Below, piece by piece: positions 27,455 through 35,833 of a DNA stretch of 64,000 nucleotides (position 1 is its first letter; every line of letters starts with the position of its first letter). This stretch comes from Frondihabitans sp. 762G35 (GTDB lineage Bacteria; Actinomycetota; Actinomycetes; Actinomycetales; Microbacteriaceae). A program made the position numbers and the translations under genes. The notes beneath the pieces are model-generated. The model did not search any database and was not told the DNA's origin. It saw only the letters and a list, made by a program, of their open reading frames with translations. The stretch is from NCBI RefSeq assembly GCF_002074055.1, contig NZ_CP014619.1, forward strand, positions 2,513,002 to 2,577,001, given 5' to 3'.

Positions 27455-28834
27455 ATGTCCGAAACACTCACCGCCGACGTCGTCGTCATCGGCGCCGGCG
27501 CGACGGGTCTCACCGCCGCGTCCGACCTCGTCAAGGCCGGCCACTCCGTGATCGTCCTCGAGGCGCGCGACCGCGTCGGGGGGCGCCTCTGGACCAACGC
27601 CATCGAGGGTCAGATGTACGAGATCGGCGGCCAGTGGGTCTCGCCCGATCAGACGGCTCTGATCGCCACGCTCGACGAGCTGGGCCTCGAGACGTACTCG
27701 CGCTTCCGCGACGGCGAGAGCGTCTACGTCGGTCGCGACGGCGTCGCGAAGCGTTTCACGGGCGACATCTTCCCGGCGTCGAAGGAGACCGAGTCGGAGA
27801 TCGAGCGGCTCATCGCCGTCATGGACGGACTCACGGCGGAGATCGACCCGGACGCACCCTGGAACCACCCGCGCGCCCAGGAGCTCGACGCGGTGTCGTT
27901 CAAGGAGTGGCTCGCCCGCGAGTCGGACGACGAGGAGGCCCGCGACAACATCGCCCTCTTCATCGCCGACGCGATGCTGACGAAGCCCGCCCACGCCTTC
28001 TCCACCCTCCAGGCTCTCCTCATGTCGGCGAGCGCCGGCAGCTTCTCGAACCTCGTGGAGGCCGACTTCATCCTCGACAAGCGCGTCGTCGGCGGCCTCC
28101 AGGGCGTCCCGGTGGCTCTCGCGGCGCAGCTCGGCGACCGCGTGCGTCTCGAGCAGGTCGTGCACACTCTCGCCTGGTCGGACGAGGGCGTCGTCGCCAC
28201 CACGGACACCCTGCGGGTCGAGGCCAAGCGCGCGCTCGTCGCCGTGCCGCCGAACCTCTACGGCCGGATCACCTACGAGCCGCCGCTGCCCCGCAAGCGC
28301 CACCAGCTCCAGCAGCACCTGTCGCTCGGGCTCGTCATCAAGGTCCACGCGACCTACGAGACGCCGTTCTGGCGCGACAAGGGCCTGTCGGGGACGGCGT
28401 TCAGCCCGTACCAGCTCGTCCACGAGTCCTACGACAACAGCAACTTCGGCGAGTCCCGGGGCACGCTCGTCGGCTTCGTGTCGGACGAGAAGGCCGACCG
28501 CCTCCTCGCGCTCGACCCCGCGGAGCGGAAGGCGCGCATCCTGGCGTCGCTGGCGACGTACTACGGGGCCGAGGCCGAGCATCCTGCGGTCTACTACGAG
28601 AGCGACTGGGCCGCCGAGGAGTGGACGCAGGGCGCGTACGCGGCGAGCTACGACGTCGGCGGTCTGAGCCGCTACGGCGCCGATCAGAATCTGCCGGTCG
28701 GGGCGGTGCGGTTCGGCTCCAGCGACCTCGCGGGGCTGGGCTACCAGCACGTCGACGGGGCCATCCGCGTCGGGCACCGCATCGGCGCCGAGATCCTCAC
28801 CGAGCTGATGGCGATGACTGTAACCGCGCCGTAA
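27455..28834 (+). CDS. puo: Flavin monoamine oxidase, probable putrescine oxidase
   Basis: A 459-residue FAD-dependent amine oxidase. The FAD fold is at the N terminus (VVVIGAGATGLTAASDLVKA, EARDRVGGRLWTN), followed by EIGGQWVSPDQ, and the C-terminal FAD segment is GLGYQHVDGAIRVGHRIGAE. It is close in pattern to actinobacterial putrescine oxidases (Kocuria, Rhodococcus), which turn putrescine into 4-aminobutanal, ammonia and hydrogen peroxide. A downstream aldehyde dehydrogenase step is encoded just before it. ATG at 27455 is preferred; the site AAAGG lies ten bases upstream. The peroxide by-product would need a catalase, and none is in the window. Confidence 0.88.
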   Translation: MSETLTADVVVIGAGATGLTAASDLVKAGHSVIVLEARDRVGGRLWTNAIEGQMYEIGGQWVSPDQTALIATLDELGLETYSRFRDGESVYVGRDGVAKRFTGDIFPASKETESEIERLIAVMDGLTAEIDPDAPWNHPRAQELDAVSFKEWLARESDDEEARDNIALFIADAMLTKPAHAFSTLQALLMSASAGSFSNLVEADFILDKRVVGGLQGVPVALAAQLGDRVRLEQVVHTLAWSDEGVVATTDTLRVEAKRALVAVPPNLYGRITYEPPLPRKRHQLQQHLSLGLVIKVHATYETPFWRDKGLSGTAFSPYQLVHESYDNSNFGESRGTLVGFVSDEKADRLLALDPAERKARILASLATYYGAEAEHPAVYYESDWAAEEWTQGAYAASYDVGGLSRYGADQNLPVGAVRFGSSDLAGLGYQHVDGAIRVGHRIGAEILTELMAMTVTAP

Positions 28835-28847
28835 CGCGACCCTGGGC

Positions 28848-28853
28848 TAACCT
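28848..28853 (+). promoter_or_regulatory. Candidate internal promoter before the permease
   Basis: TAACCT, a -10-like hexamer in the 75-nt gap before the permease gene. It could give the transporter its own promoter. Confidence 0.25.
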
Positions 28854-28909
28854 GCCGAGACCTGCACCGAATCCCCCTGATCGCTTCCCCGAAAGAGGCT
28901 CGGAATTCC

Positions 28910-30430
28910 ATGGCACTCGACATCGACACCCCCCACCTCGCCCCGGCGGCTACGGAGAGCAGCAAGCTCAAACGCCACTTCGGACGCTTCGACATCCTGT
29001 TCTTCCTGATCTGCACGATCGTGGGGGTCGACACGATCTCCACGGTCGCGGCAGCCGGGGGCCAGGCATTCACCTTCATGGTGATCCTGGCGGTCGTCTT
29101 CTTCATCCCCCAGGCCCTGCTCTTCTCCGAGCTCGGCACCGCCTTCCCCCAGGAGGGCGGGCCGTACATCTGGACGCGCATGGCCTTCGGCCACCTCGCG
29201 GGAGCCGTCAACAACTTCCTCTACTGGGTCACGAACCCGGTGTGGCTGGGCGGCACCCTGGCCTTCTCGGGGGCCTACGCCCTGCAGGTCTTCTTCAACG
29301 ACGGCAAGGCGTTCTCGACCCTGGTCTTCTACCTGATCACGATCCCGTTCATCTGGGTCGCCGTCCTGGCCGCGGTCCTCTCGTTCCGGATCGGCAAGTG
29401 GATCACGACCGTCGGGGCGTTCGCCCGATTCGTGCTCCTCGGGGTCTTCGTCGTCACGGTGGCGGTGTACGGCCTTCAGAACGGCGTGCACGGGCTGGGG
29501 GCCTCGTCGTTCACGCCGACGATCGGCGGGTTCGTCGCGCTGGTCGGCGTGCTCCTGTTCAACTACGTGGGCTTCGAACTGCCGAACAGCGCCGGCGAGG
29601 AGATGAAGGACTCCACCCGCGACGTGCCGTTCGCCATCGCCCGGTCGGCGGTCTTCTCGTTCCTCCTCTACGCCGTCCCGATCCTGGGCATCCTGCTGGT
29701 GCTCCCGACCGACGCCGTGACGAACTTCGGCGGCCTCGTCGACGCGATCAAGCAGGTCTTCGGCGTCTACGGCGGGCTCGCCCCGGTGATGGGCGGCCTC
29801 GCCGGCATCGTCTTCGTGCTCTGCGTGCTCACCTCGGGCGTCACCTGGATCATGGGCTCCGACCGGGCCCTCGCCGTCTCCGGCTACGACGGCGCGGCCC
29901 CGCGCTCGCTCGGCGTGATCAACGCGAAGCTCGGCACGCCCGTCCGGGTGAACATCTTCAGCGGCGTCGTCTCGACGATCGTCCTGGTGCTGGCGTACAC
30001 GATCACCGAGGGCAGCGCGGCGAAGTTCTTCATCGCCGTCCTCGGCGTCACGATCTCGACGACGCTGATCAGCTACCTGCTGATCTTCCCGTCGCTCTGG
30101 AAGCTCCGCAGGAGCCACCCCGACGTCGCCCGGCCCTTCCGCATGCCCGCCTACCGCGTCCTCACGGTGGTGCTGATGCTCCTGCTCGCGTTCACGGTCG
30201 TGCAGCTCGTGGCGCCCGGCGCGTTCTTCGACTGGTTCGGCAGCGACTTCCGGCCCGACGGGTGGGACGCCTCGGAGAGCGTGACGTACCTCCTCACGGA
30301 GCTGGTCCCCGTCGTGGTGTTCATGCTGATCGGAGTCCTGTTCTGGGCTCTCGGCACGAAGACCCGGAGAGAGAACGCCGCCCTCGCCCGCGAGCTCGAC
30401 GAAGCCGCCGCCTCGACGAGCGGACGATAG
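28910..30430 (+). CDS. APC-family amino acid/polyamine permease, probable putrescine importer
   Basis: A 506-residue transporter with about twelve hydrophobic helices. The APC signature is early: LKRHFGRFDILFFLICTIVG, then EGGPYIWTRMAFGHLAG, and later FNYVGFELPNSAGEEMKDST. Its place directly after putrescine oxidase suggests uptake of putrescine or a related amine by proton symport. The specificity is inferred from neighbours, since APC substrates cannot be read from sequence alone. GAAAGAGG precedes the ATG. Confidence 0.85.
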   Translation: MALDIDTPHLAPAATESSKLKRHFGRFDILFFLICTIVGVDTISTVAAAGGQAFTFMVILAVVFFIPQALLFSELGTAFPQEGGPYIWTRMAFGHLAGAVNNFLYWVTNPVWLGGTLAFSGAYALQVFFNDGKAFSTLVFYLITIPFIWVAVLAAVLSFRIGKWITTVGAFARFVLLGVFVVTVAVYGLQNGVHGLGASSFTPTIGGFVALVGVLLFNYVGFELPNSAGEEMKDSTRDVPFAIARSAVFSFLLYAVPILGILLVLPTDAVTNFGGLVDAIKQVFGVYGGLAPVMGGLAGIVFVLCVLTSGVTWIMGSDRALAVSGYDGAAPRSLGVINAKLGTPVRVNIFSGVVSTIVLVLAYTITEGSAAKFFIAVLGVTISTTLISYLLIFPSLWKLRRSHPDVARPFRMPAYRVLTVVLMLLLAFTVVQLVAPGAFFDWFGSDFRPDGWDASESVTYLLTELVPVVVFMLIGVLFWALGTKTRRENAALARELDEAAASTSGR

Positions 30431-30465
30431 CGATCCCGGCGGGCGCGGCGCGGCCCGGGCGGCGA

Positions 30466-31248
30466 CTGGACGAGGTCGCCCCCGGGGTCCTCGTCGCGAC
30501 CGGTCGGCACGACGTCACCACGAGCACCGTCGTGCGCGCGGCCGCCGGCTCCGACCGGGTGCTGCTCGTCGACCCGGCGTGGGAGGTCGACGAGCTGGAG
30601 TCGCTGGCGGACGCCCTCGACGAGCGCTCGCTCCGGCCCGTCGCCGGCTTCTCCACGCACGCGCACCACGACCACCTGCTCTGGCACCCGCGGTTCGGCG
30701 ACGTCCCGCGCTGGTCGTCGGCGGAGACGGCCCGCCTGGCCGCCGGGGAGCGGGCGGCGCTCCTGACGATGCTCGGGCCGTGGCCCGACGACCTCGTCCC
30801 CCTCGTCGGAGCCGTGACCGCGGTGGACGGCGACCTGATCCCCTGGGCGGGGCAGGAGGCCCGGCTGGTGGTGCACGACGCGCACGTGCCGGGCCACACG
30901 GCGGTCTGGCTGCCCGGGCCGCGGATCCTGCTGGCCGGCGACCTGCTCAGCGACGTCGAGCTCCCGCTGCCGGACGAGCCGCCGGGAGCCCTCGAGCGGT
31001 ACGCCCTCGGCCTCGACGCGCTGGCCCCCTTCGTCGCCCGGGCGAGGCTCGTCGTGCCGGGGCACGGCTCCCCCGGTACCGACGCCCGGGCGCGGCTGGA
31101 CCGGGACCGGCGGTACCTCGACGCGGTCTCGCGCGGCCTCGAACCCGACGACGAGCGTCTGGCCGACGAGGCGATGCGCCTGACGCACGCGGAGACCGTG
31201 CGGCTGCACGGCCGAGGCGCGGGCCGGACCCCCGCCTCGGACGACTAG
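30466..31248 (+). CDS. MBL-fold metallo-hydrolase of unknown substrate
   Basis: A protein of about 260 residues with the metallo-beta-lactamase fold. The metal motif THAHHDHLLW is intact, the third histidine is in HVPGHTAVWLPG, the bridging aspartate is in LLAGDLLSDVELPLP, and the last histidine is in LVVPGHGSPG. The reading frame shows no ATG, GTG or TTG between the permease end and the first strands. CTG at 30466 is given only as a placeholder; ATA at 30427 or GTG at 30532, which would lose the first strands, are alternatives. Last gene of the putrescine run, role unknown. Its stop shares CTAG with the convergent aguA stop. Confidence 0.65.
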   Translation: MDEVAPGVLVATGRHDVTTSTVVRAAAGSDRVLLVDPAWEVDELESLADALDERSLRPVAGFSTHAHHDHLLWHPRFGDVPRWSSAETARLAAGERAALLTMLGPWPDDLVPLVGAVTAVDGDLIPWAGQEARLVVHDAHVPGHTAVWLPGPRILLAGDLLSDVELPLPDEPPGALERYALGLDALAPFVARARLVVPGHGSPGTDARARLDRDRRYLDAVSRGLEPDDERLADEAMRLTHAETVRLHGRGAGRTPASDD

Positions 31249-32276
31249 AGAGCCGGCTGCTGCTGCGTGATGCAGTGGATGCCGCCGCCCCGGGCGAAGA
31301 TCGCCCGGGCGTCGACCGTCACCACGCGCCGACCGGGGTAGACGTCGGCGAGGATCGACGCCGCCCGCTCGTCGGAGGCAGGATCGTCGAACCCGCACGC
31401 GATCACGCCGCCGTTCACGACGAGGTGGTTCACGTAGCTGTGGTCGACGAAGCCGACCTCGTCGCGCAGGGCGGACGGCGCCGGGAGGTCCACGATGCGC
31501 CACTCGCGTCCGGCGGCGTCGCGCGTCCCGGCGAGGAACTCCCTCAGCCCGCGGCTCACCTCGAAGTCGGGGTGCGCGGGGTCGGTCTGCGCATGCAGGA
31601 GCAGGACGCCGGGCGACGGGATGGACGCCACCATGTCGACGTGGCCGCGGGTGCCGAACTCCTCGTAGTCGCGCGTCAGCCCGCGCGGCAGCCAGATCAC
31701 GTGCCGGGCCCCGATCGTGCGGGCCAGCTCCGCCTCGACCCGCGCGCGGTCGGCGTGCGGGTTGCGGCCGGCGTCGAGCTGCACCGTCTCCGTGACGAGG
31801 ACCGTCCCCTCGCCGTCCACGTGGATCGCCCCGCCCTCGTTGACGAGGAGTGAGGGGACGACTTCCGCGCCGGCGCTCGTCGCCACGAAGCGCCCGATCT
31901 CCAGGTCGGCCTCCCACGACGCCCACTCCTGCGCGCCCCAGCCGTTGAAGATCCAGTCGACGGCGCCGAGGCGCGGCACGGGGCCGCTCCGGTCGACGAC
32001 GAAGGTGGGGCCCGAGTCGCGGATCCAGGAGTCGTCGAGCGGCGCCTCGACGACGTCCACCGCCCCGCCGAGGTAGTCGGCCGCCTCCTGCCTCGCCGTC
32101 GGGTCGACCACCATCGTGACGGGTTCGAACTCGGCGGTCGCCCGGGCGACGGCCGACCAGGCCGAGCGCGCCTCGTGCGCCGAGGCGGCGTCGTCGCCGA
32201 GCGTGTAGCCGTCGCGCGGGAAGGCCATCCAGGTGCGCTCGTGCGGGGCCGTCTCCGACGGCATCAGCCAGGTCAC
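31245..32276 (-). CDS. aguA: Agmatine deiminase
   Basis: A 343-residue agmatine deiminase (agmatine iminohydrolase), converting agmatine to N-carbamoylputrescine and ammonia. Family motifs are all present: MPSETAPHERTWMAFP at the start, DDSWIRDSGPTFVV, FNGWGAQEW, NEGGAIHVDGEGT, RGHVDMVASIPS and the catalytic cysteine in GGGIHCITQQQPAL at the C terminus. GTG at 32276 (VTWLMPSE) is chosen: it overlaps the aguB stop as GTGA, and GGAG lies eight bases upstream. It forms an operon with aguB, probably under the divergent TetR regulator. Confidence 0.95.
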   Translation of the reverse strand: MTWLMPSETAPHERTWMAFPRDGYTLGDDAASAHEARSAWSAVARATAEFEPVTMVVDPTARQEAADYLGGAVDVVEAPLDDSWIRDSGPTFVVDRSGPVPRLGAVDWIFNGWGAQEWASWEADLEIGRFVATSAGAEVVPSLLVNEGGAIHVDGEGTVLVTETVQLDAGRNPHADRARVEAELARTIGARHVIWLPRGLTRDYEEFGTRGHVDMVASIPSPGVLLLHAQTDPAHPDFEVSRGLREFLAGTRDAAGREWRIVDLPAPSALRDEVGFVDHSYVNHLVVNGGVIACGFDDPASDERAASILADVYPGRRVVTVDARAIFARGGGIHCITQQQPAL

Positions 32277-33268
32277 GACAGCGACTCCGCGATCGCCTCG
32301 AACGCGCCGTAGGAGTCCCGCTCCCGGTCGACCGGCTCGACGAGCGACCCGTAGAGGTCGGGGCGCCTCGTCACGTAGAAGGGGAACAGCTTCAGCCACT
32401 CCTCCCGCTGCGCCAGGTCGAGATCGGCCACGAGGACAGCCGAGGCGTCGCGCGGGGCCTCCACGAGGATCCTGCCGAACGGGTCGGAGATGAACGACGA
32501 GCCGTAGAAGGTGATCGCCCCCTCGTCGCCCCAGCGGTTGGGGACCACCAGGAAGAGGCCGCTCGTGATCCCGTTCGCGACGATGACGTGCCGCCAGATG
32601 TCGCGGGTGTCGAAGTCGGGGAAGGTCGGTTCGGAGCCGATCGCGGTCGGGTAGGCGAGTATCTCCGCCCCGGCGAGGCCGTAGGCGCGGGCCAGCTCGG
32701 GGAACCACTCGTCCCAGCAGGTGGGGAGCCCGACGCGCGCCCCGAGGCCCGCGGGCGCGTAGACCGGATGGGCGTCCCCGGCCGGGCCGGGGCGGAAGAA
32801 GGTGTCCTCGTAGTAGCCGGCGCTGATCGGGATGTGCGTCTTGCGGGTCCGCCCGACGAGCTCTCCCTCGGGGCTCACGAGGATCGCGGTGTTGTAGCCG
32901 CGGGGGTCGTCGGGGGCGTCGTCCGCGGCCGGCCGCTCGAAGAGCGACGCGTGCACGAAGACGCCGTGCCGCCGGGCCGCCTCGCGGGCGAAGGTCGTCG
33001 TGGGGCCCGTCTCGAGATCCTCGGCGGTGTCCTTCACGCGGCCCGCCGCCGGGGTGTCGCCGGGGTAGCGGCCGAGCGTCAGCTCGGGGAGGAACACCAC
33101 GCCGGCGCCGGCCTCGGCCGCGAGGCGCACGCCCTCGTCGAGCTCCGCTCGGTGGCGAGCAGGATCCTCGTGCCAGCGCATCTGGACCAGCGCGACGCGC
33201 ACCGGCTCCCGTGTCGCGGGCGTGACCCGGAGCGGAGCGGTGGCGGCGGGAGCGACCAGGACCTGCAT
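32273..33268 (-). CDS. aguB: N-carbamoylputrescine amidase
   Basis: A 331-residue nitrilase-superfamily enzyme that turns N-carbamoylputrescine into putrescine, ammonia and carbon dioxide. The Glu-Lys-Cys triad is visible in VVFLPELTLGRYPG, RTRKTHIPISAGYYE and GLPTCWDEWFPELARAY. A poorly conserved N-terminal stretch of about 22 residues (APAATAPLRVTPATREP) precedes the domain. The ATG follows GGAGG. It comes first in the aguB-aguA operon and is divergent from the TetR gene; GTTGATC-ATAC-GATCAAC lies just upstream. Confidence 0.95.
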   Translation of the reverse strand: MQVLVAPAATAPLRVTPATREPVRVALVQMRWHEDPARHRAELDEGVRLAAEAGAGVVFLPELTLGRYPGDTPAAGRVKDTAEDLETGPTTTFAREAARRHGVFVHASLFERPAADDAPDDPRGYNTAILVSPEGELVGRTRKTHIPISAGYYEDTFFRPGPAGDAHPVYAPAGLGARVGLPTCWDEWFPELARAYGLAGAEILAYPTAIGSEPTFPDFDTRDIWRHVIVANGITSGLFLVVPNRWGDEGAITFYGSSFISDPFGRILVEAPRDASAVLVADLDLAQREEWLKLFPFYVTRRPDLYGSLVEPVDRERDSYGAFEAIAESLS

Positions 33269-33293
33269 GACTGCCTCCTCGGCGTCGAGTTTT

Positions 33294-33311
33294 GTTGATC
33301 ATACGATCAAC
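33294..33311. promoter_or_regulatory. Probable TetR operator
   Basis: GTTGATC-ATAC-GATCAAC, perfect 7-nt arms with a 4-nt centre, between aguB and the tetR-like gene. It overlaps the expected -35 region of the regulator's promoter, so it could control both directions. Confidence 0.65.
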
Positions 33312-33328
33312 GAGCGTCGAAAACCACC

Positions 33329-33334
33329 TACACT
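33329..33334 (+). promoter_or_regulatory. Candidate -10 box for a leaderless TetR transcript
   Basis: TACACT six bases before the regulator's ATG, with no ribosome site between. Confidence 0.45.
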
Positions 33335-33340
33335 CGGCGC

Positions 33341-33961
33341 ATGAGCACCGAGAGACCCCGCGCCGCCCGCAAGGCGCCCGCCGAGCGCCGCACCGAGATC
33401 GGCCTCGCCGCCCGGAACCTCGCCCTCGACGAGGGGCTCGGCGCGCTGACCCTGCGGGGCGTGGCCGCGAGGGTCGGCGTCGCCTCCGGGCTCGTGGCCC
33501 ACTACGAACCGTCGATGGAGGTGCTCGTGGCGCGCACGTTCTCCGAGCTCGTGCACGCCGAGTTCGACGATGTCCGGGCCGCGGTCGGGGAGTCGGCCTC
33601 TCCGACGTCGCGCCTCACCGCACTCGTCGCGACGCTCCTCGACGGGACCCGCGACGACGTCTCCAGCCTCTGGGCCGACGCCTGGAGCCTCGGCCGATCG
33701 CTCCCGCTCCTCGCGGCGGCGGCCCGGGAGCACATGGACGAGTGGCACGCGTTCGCGGCGGGCATCCTGCGGGACGGCGTCGCCCGGGGCGAGTTCCGCG
33801 CGCCGGAGCCGGATGTCGTGGCGCTGCAGCTCTTCGCCCTCGTCGACAGCACGGCCGCCTACTCGCTCGTCGACTACCGCACCGGTCGGGAGCGCACGCA
33901 CCTCGTCCGGCAGTCGCTCGAGTCGTCGCTCGCTCTCCCTCCGGGCCGCCTCACCCCCTGA
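33341..33961 (+). CDS. TetR-family regulator, probable repressor of aguBA
   Basis: A 206-residue TetR/AcrR regulator. The N-terminal helix-turn-helix is in LGALTLRGVAARVGVASGLV, followed by AHYEPSMEVLVARTFSEL. The C-terminal half (LVATLLDGTRDDVSSLWADA and on) is the ligand domain and resembles BetI-type C-terminal domains. It is divergent from the agmatine operon, with a palindrome between, so agmatine or putrescine is a plausible effector. The ATG has no ribosome site; TACACT lies six bases upstream, suggesting a leaderless mRNA. Confidence 0.85.
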   Translation: MSTERPRAARKAPAERRTEIGLAARNLALDEGLGALTLRGVAARVGVASGLVAHYEPSMEVLVARTFSELVHAEFDDVRAAVGESASPTSRLTALVATLLDGTRDDVSSLWADAWSLGRSLPLLAAAAREHMDEWHAFAAGILRDGVARGEFRAPEPDVVALQLFALVDSTAAYSLVDYRTGRERTHLVRQSLESSLALPPGRLTP

Positions 33962-34040
33962 CCCCGCCCCTCCCCGCACCTCCCCCGTCCCCCGCCCCGC
34001 CCCGTCCCCCGCACCTCCCCCACCCCTCCCCCGTTTCCCC

Positions 34041-34094
34041 GAGTGGACAGCTGTCGACGCCGAGGGGCCGTTTTCCGTCGAGAAGTGTCCACTC
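34041..34094. repeat. 54-bp palindromic repeat A, copy 1
   Basis: Outer arms GAGTGGACA and TGTCCACTC pair perfectly, with TCGAC/GTCGA pairing further in. It overlaps the stop codon of the sulP gene. Copy 2 lies at 35834-35887 and matches at 42 of 54 positions without gaps. Confidence 0.8.
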
Positions 34095-35724
34095 ACCGGC
34101 CCGGGTCGGCGTGCGAGCGGGCGTGCTCGAGCGCGAGGTCGAAGTCGTCGAAGAGGTGGTTCCGGTGCCGGAGCGCCGCGACGACGCCGACGCGGGTGGC
34201 GAGCCGGAGGTGCCGCGGCTGGATGCCCTTGAGGAGCACGGTGACACCCCGGCGCTCCAGGGTCGTGACCATCTCGCTGATGACCCGGGCGCCGGTGGCG
34301 TCGAGCACCTCCAGCTGCGAGAGGCGGACGATCACCACGGTGACGCCGGTGATGCGCGTGACGCGGTCGAGCATCCGGTCGGCCGCCCCGAAGATGAGCG
34401 CCCCGTCGAGACGGAACACGGCGATGTGGTCGTCTCCCTCGTGCGCTTCTCCGGGGATCTCCTCGCGGTGGACACCGCCCGACGACGCGAGCTGCCGGAG
34501 CGCGAAGAACGCGGCGACGGCGATGCCGACCCCGACCGCCACGATGAGGTCGAACGACACGGTCACGACGGCCGTGATGACGAACACCGCGGCATCGGAG
34601 CGGCTGGAGCCGGCGACGCTCCTCACGGTGGCGACGGAGATCATGCGCGCCGCGGTGACCATGAGCACCCCGGAGAGCGCTGCGAGCGGCACCTGCGAGA
34701 CCACGGTCGCCGCGAGGGAGACGACCCCGAGGAGCACGGCCGCGTGGACGATCGCGGAGATCCGCGAGCGGCCGCCAGCCCGGACGTTGACGGCGGTCCG
34801 CGCGATGGCTCCGGTGGCCGGCATCCCCCCGAAGAGACCGGACGCGACGGATGCCAGCCCCTGCCCGACGAGCTCGCGGTCGGCGTCGTAGGGGCCGGTG
34901 TCGGCGAGCGACGACGCGACGCGCGCCGACAGCAGCGACTCGATCGCGGCGAGCGCGGCGACCGTGAGTGCGGGCCCGACGAGCTCCGAGACCGTGGCGA
35001 CCGAGAACACCGGGAGCGACGGCGCCGGCAGGTGGCCGGGCAGGGCTCCGATCCGGGGGAGGTGGAGCCCGGTGAGCGCGACCACCGCCGACACGACGAC
35101 GATCGCGAGGAGCGAGCCGGGCAGGTTCCGGTGGATCCGCGGCGCGACGAGCATGACCACGGCCACCGCCACGACCGCGACGAGGGGCCCGATGACGCTC
35201 GCGGGGGTCGTGGTCAGCGCGGCCTGCACGGCCGACACGACCGCGTTGCTGCTCGGTCCCGGCGACGTGCCGATCGCCGCGGGGACCTGCTGCAGGAAGA
35301 TGATGACCGCGATGCCGAGGGTGAACCCCTCGATGACCGGCCACGGGATGAACGAGACGATCCTGCCGAGCCGCAGCGCGCCTCCTGCGAGCACCACCAG
35401 CCCCGCCATGACGCTGACGAGCGCGACGACACCCGGCCCGCGGGCGGCGACGATCGGACCGAGGACCACGACCATGGCCCCGGTCGGCCCCGAGACCTGC
35501 ACGTTCGAGCCGCCGAAGACCGCCGCCACGACACCGGCGACGATGGCGGTGACGATGCCGCTCTCGGCGCCGGCCCCGGAGCTCACCCCGAAGGCCAGGG
35601 CGAGCGGGAGAGCGACGATCCCGACGGTGACACCCGCCACGACGTCGCCGCGCCAGGTGCGGCGGGCCGACCCGTAGTCGCGCCAGGAGGGCAGGAGCGA
35701 CCGGAGACCCGCGAGGCGCGTCAC
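34093..35724 (-). CDS. SulP-family anion permease with STAS domain
   Basis: A 543-residue transporter of the SulP (SLC26-like) family, which carries sulfate, bicarbonate or other anions. The N-terminal piece SWRDYGSARRTWRGDVVAGV leads into about ten to twelve hydrophobic helices, including the family motif LALAFGVSSGAGAESGI. The STAS domain lies at the C terminus (HIAVFRLDGALIFGAADRML, VIVRLSQLEVLDATGARVI). The substrate is unknown. GTG at 35724 is preferred because it overlaps the stop of a tiny upstream frame; TTG at 35781 is in frame but sits in what looks like the 5' leader. Repeat A copies flank the gene. Confidence 0.85.
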   Translation of the reverse strand: MTRLAGLRSLLPSWRDYGSARRTWRGDVVAGVTVGIVALPLALAFGVSSGAGAESGIVTAIVAGVVAAVFGGSNVQVSGPTGAMVVVLGPIVAARGPGVVALVSVMAGLVVLAGGALRLGRIVSFIPWPVIEGFTLGIAVIIFLQQVPAAIGTSPGPSSNAVVSAVQAALTTTPASVIGPLVAVVAVAVVMLVAPRIHRNLPGSLLAIVVVSAVVALTGLHLPRIGALPGHLPAPSLPVFSVATVSELVGPALTVAALAAIESLLSARVASSLADTGPYDADRELVGQGLASVASGLFGGMPATGAIARTAVNVRAGGRSRISAIVHAAVLLGVVSLAATVVSQVPLAALSGVLMVTAARMISVATVRSVAGSSRSDAAVFVITAVVTVSFDLIVAVGVGIAVAAFFALRQLASSGGVHREEIPGEAHEGDDHIAVFRLDGALIFGAADRMLDRVTRITGVTVVIVRLSQLEVLDATGARVISEMVTTLERRGVTVLLKGIQPRHLRLATRVGVVAALRHRNHLFDDFDLALEHARSHADPGR

Positions 35725-35759
35725 GCGGTCACGGGAGAGGACGTGGCTCCTAGGTTCAC
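35721..35759 (-). CDS. Possible 12-residue leader peptide of sulP
   Basis: A small frame, GTG then NLGATSSPVTA and TGA, preceded by GGGAGG seven bases upstream. Its stop overlaps the GTG of sulP as GTGA. sulP has no ribosome site of its own at this GTG, so translation of the leader may be needed to start sulP. The frame is too short for any coding statistics. Confidence 0.35.
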   Translation of the reverse strand: MNLGATSSPVTA

Positions 35760-35793
35760 TGCCGTGCCTCCCATCTGTCAACTTTACCTTTTC

Positions 35794-35799
35794 ATCATA
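35794..35799 (-). promoter_or_regulatory. Candidate -10 box of sulP
   Basis: TATGAT on the minus strand, close to the TATAAT consensus, about 35 nt before the leader frame. It lies in an unusually AT-rich patch for this genome. No clear -35 box is seen. Confidence 0.45.
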
Positions 35800-35833
35800 T
35801 GCTCATGTCACCCTCGTCTCCCGAACGCCCGGC

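Noticed and set aside
28847-30118. Open frame antisense to the permease, 423 codons
   Set aside because: Acidic/basic low-complexity sequence, no domain, and the plus-strand permease is certain.
35776-35781. TTGACA upstream of sulP taken as a -35 box
   Set aside because: No -10 box lies at a suitable distance downstream, and the better TATGAT box lies upstream of it. The bases may belong to the 5' leader or to an alternative TTG start.
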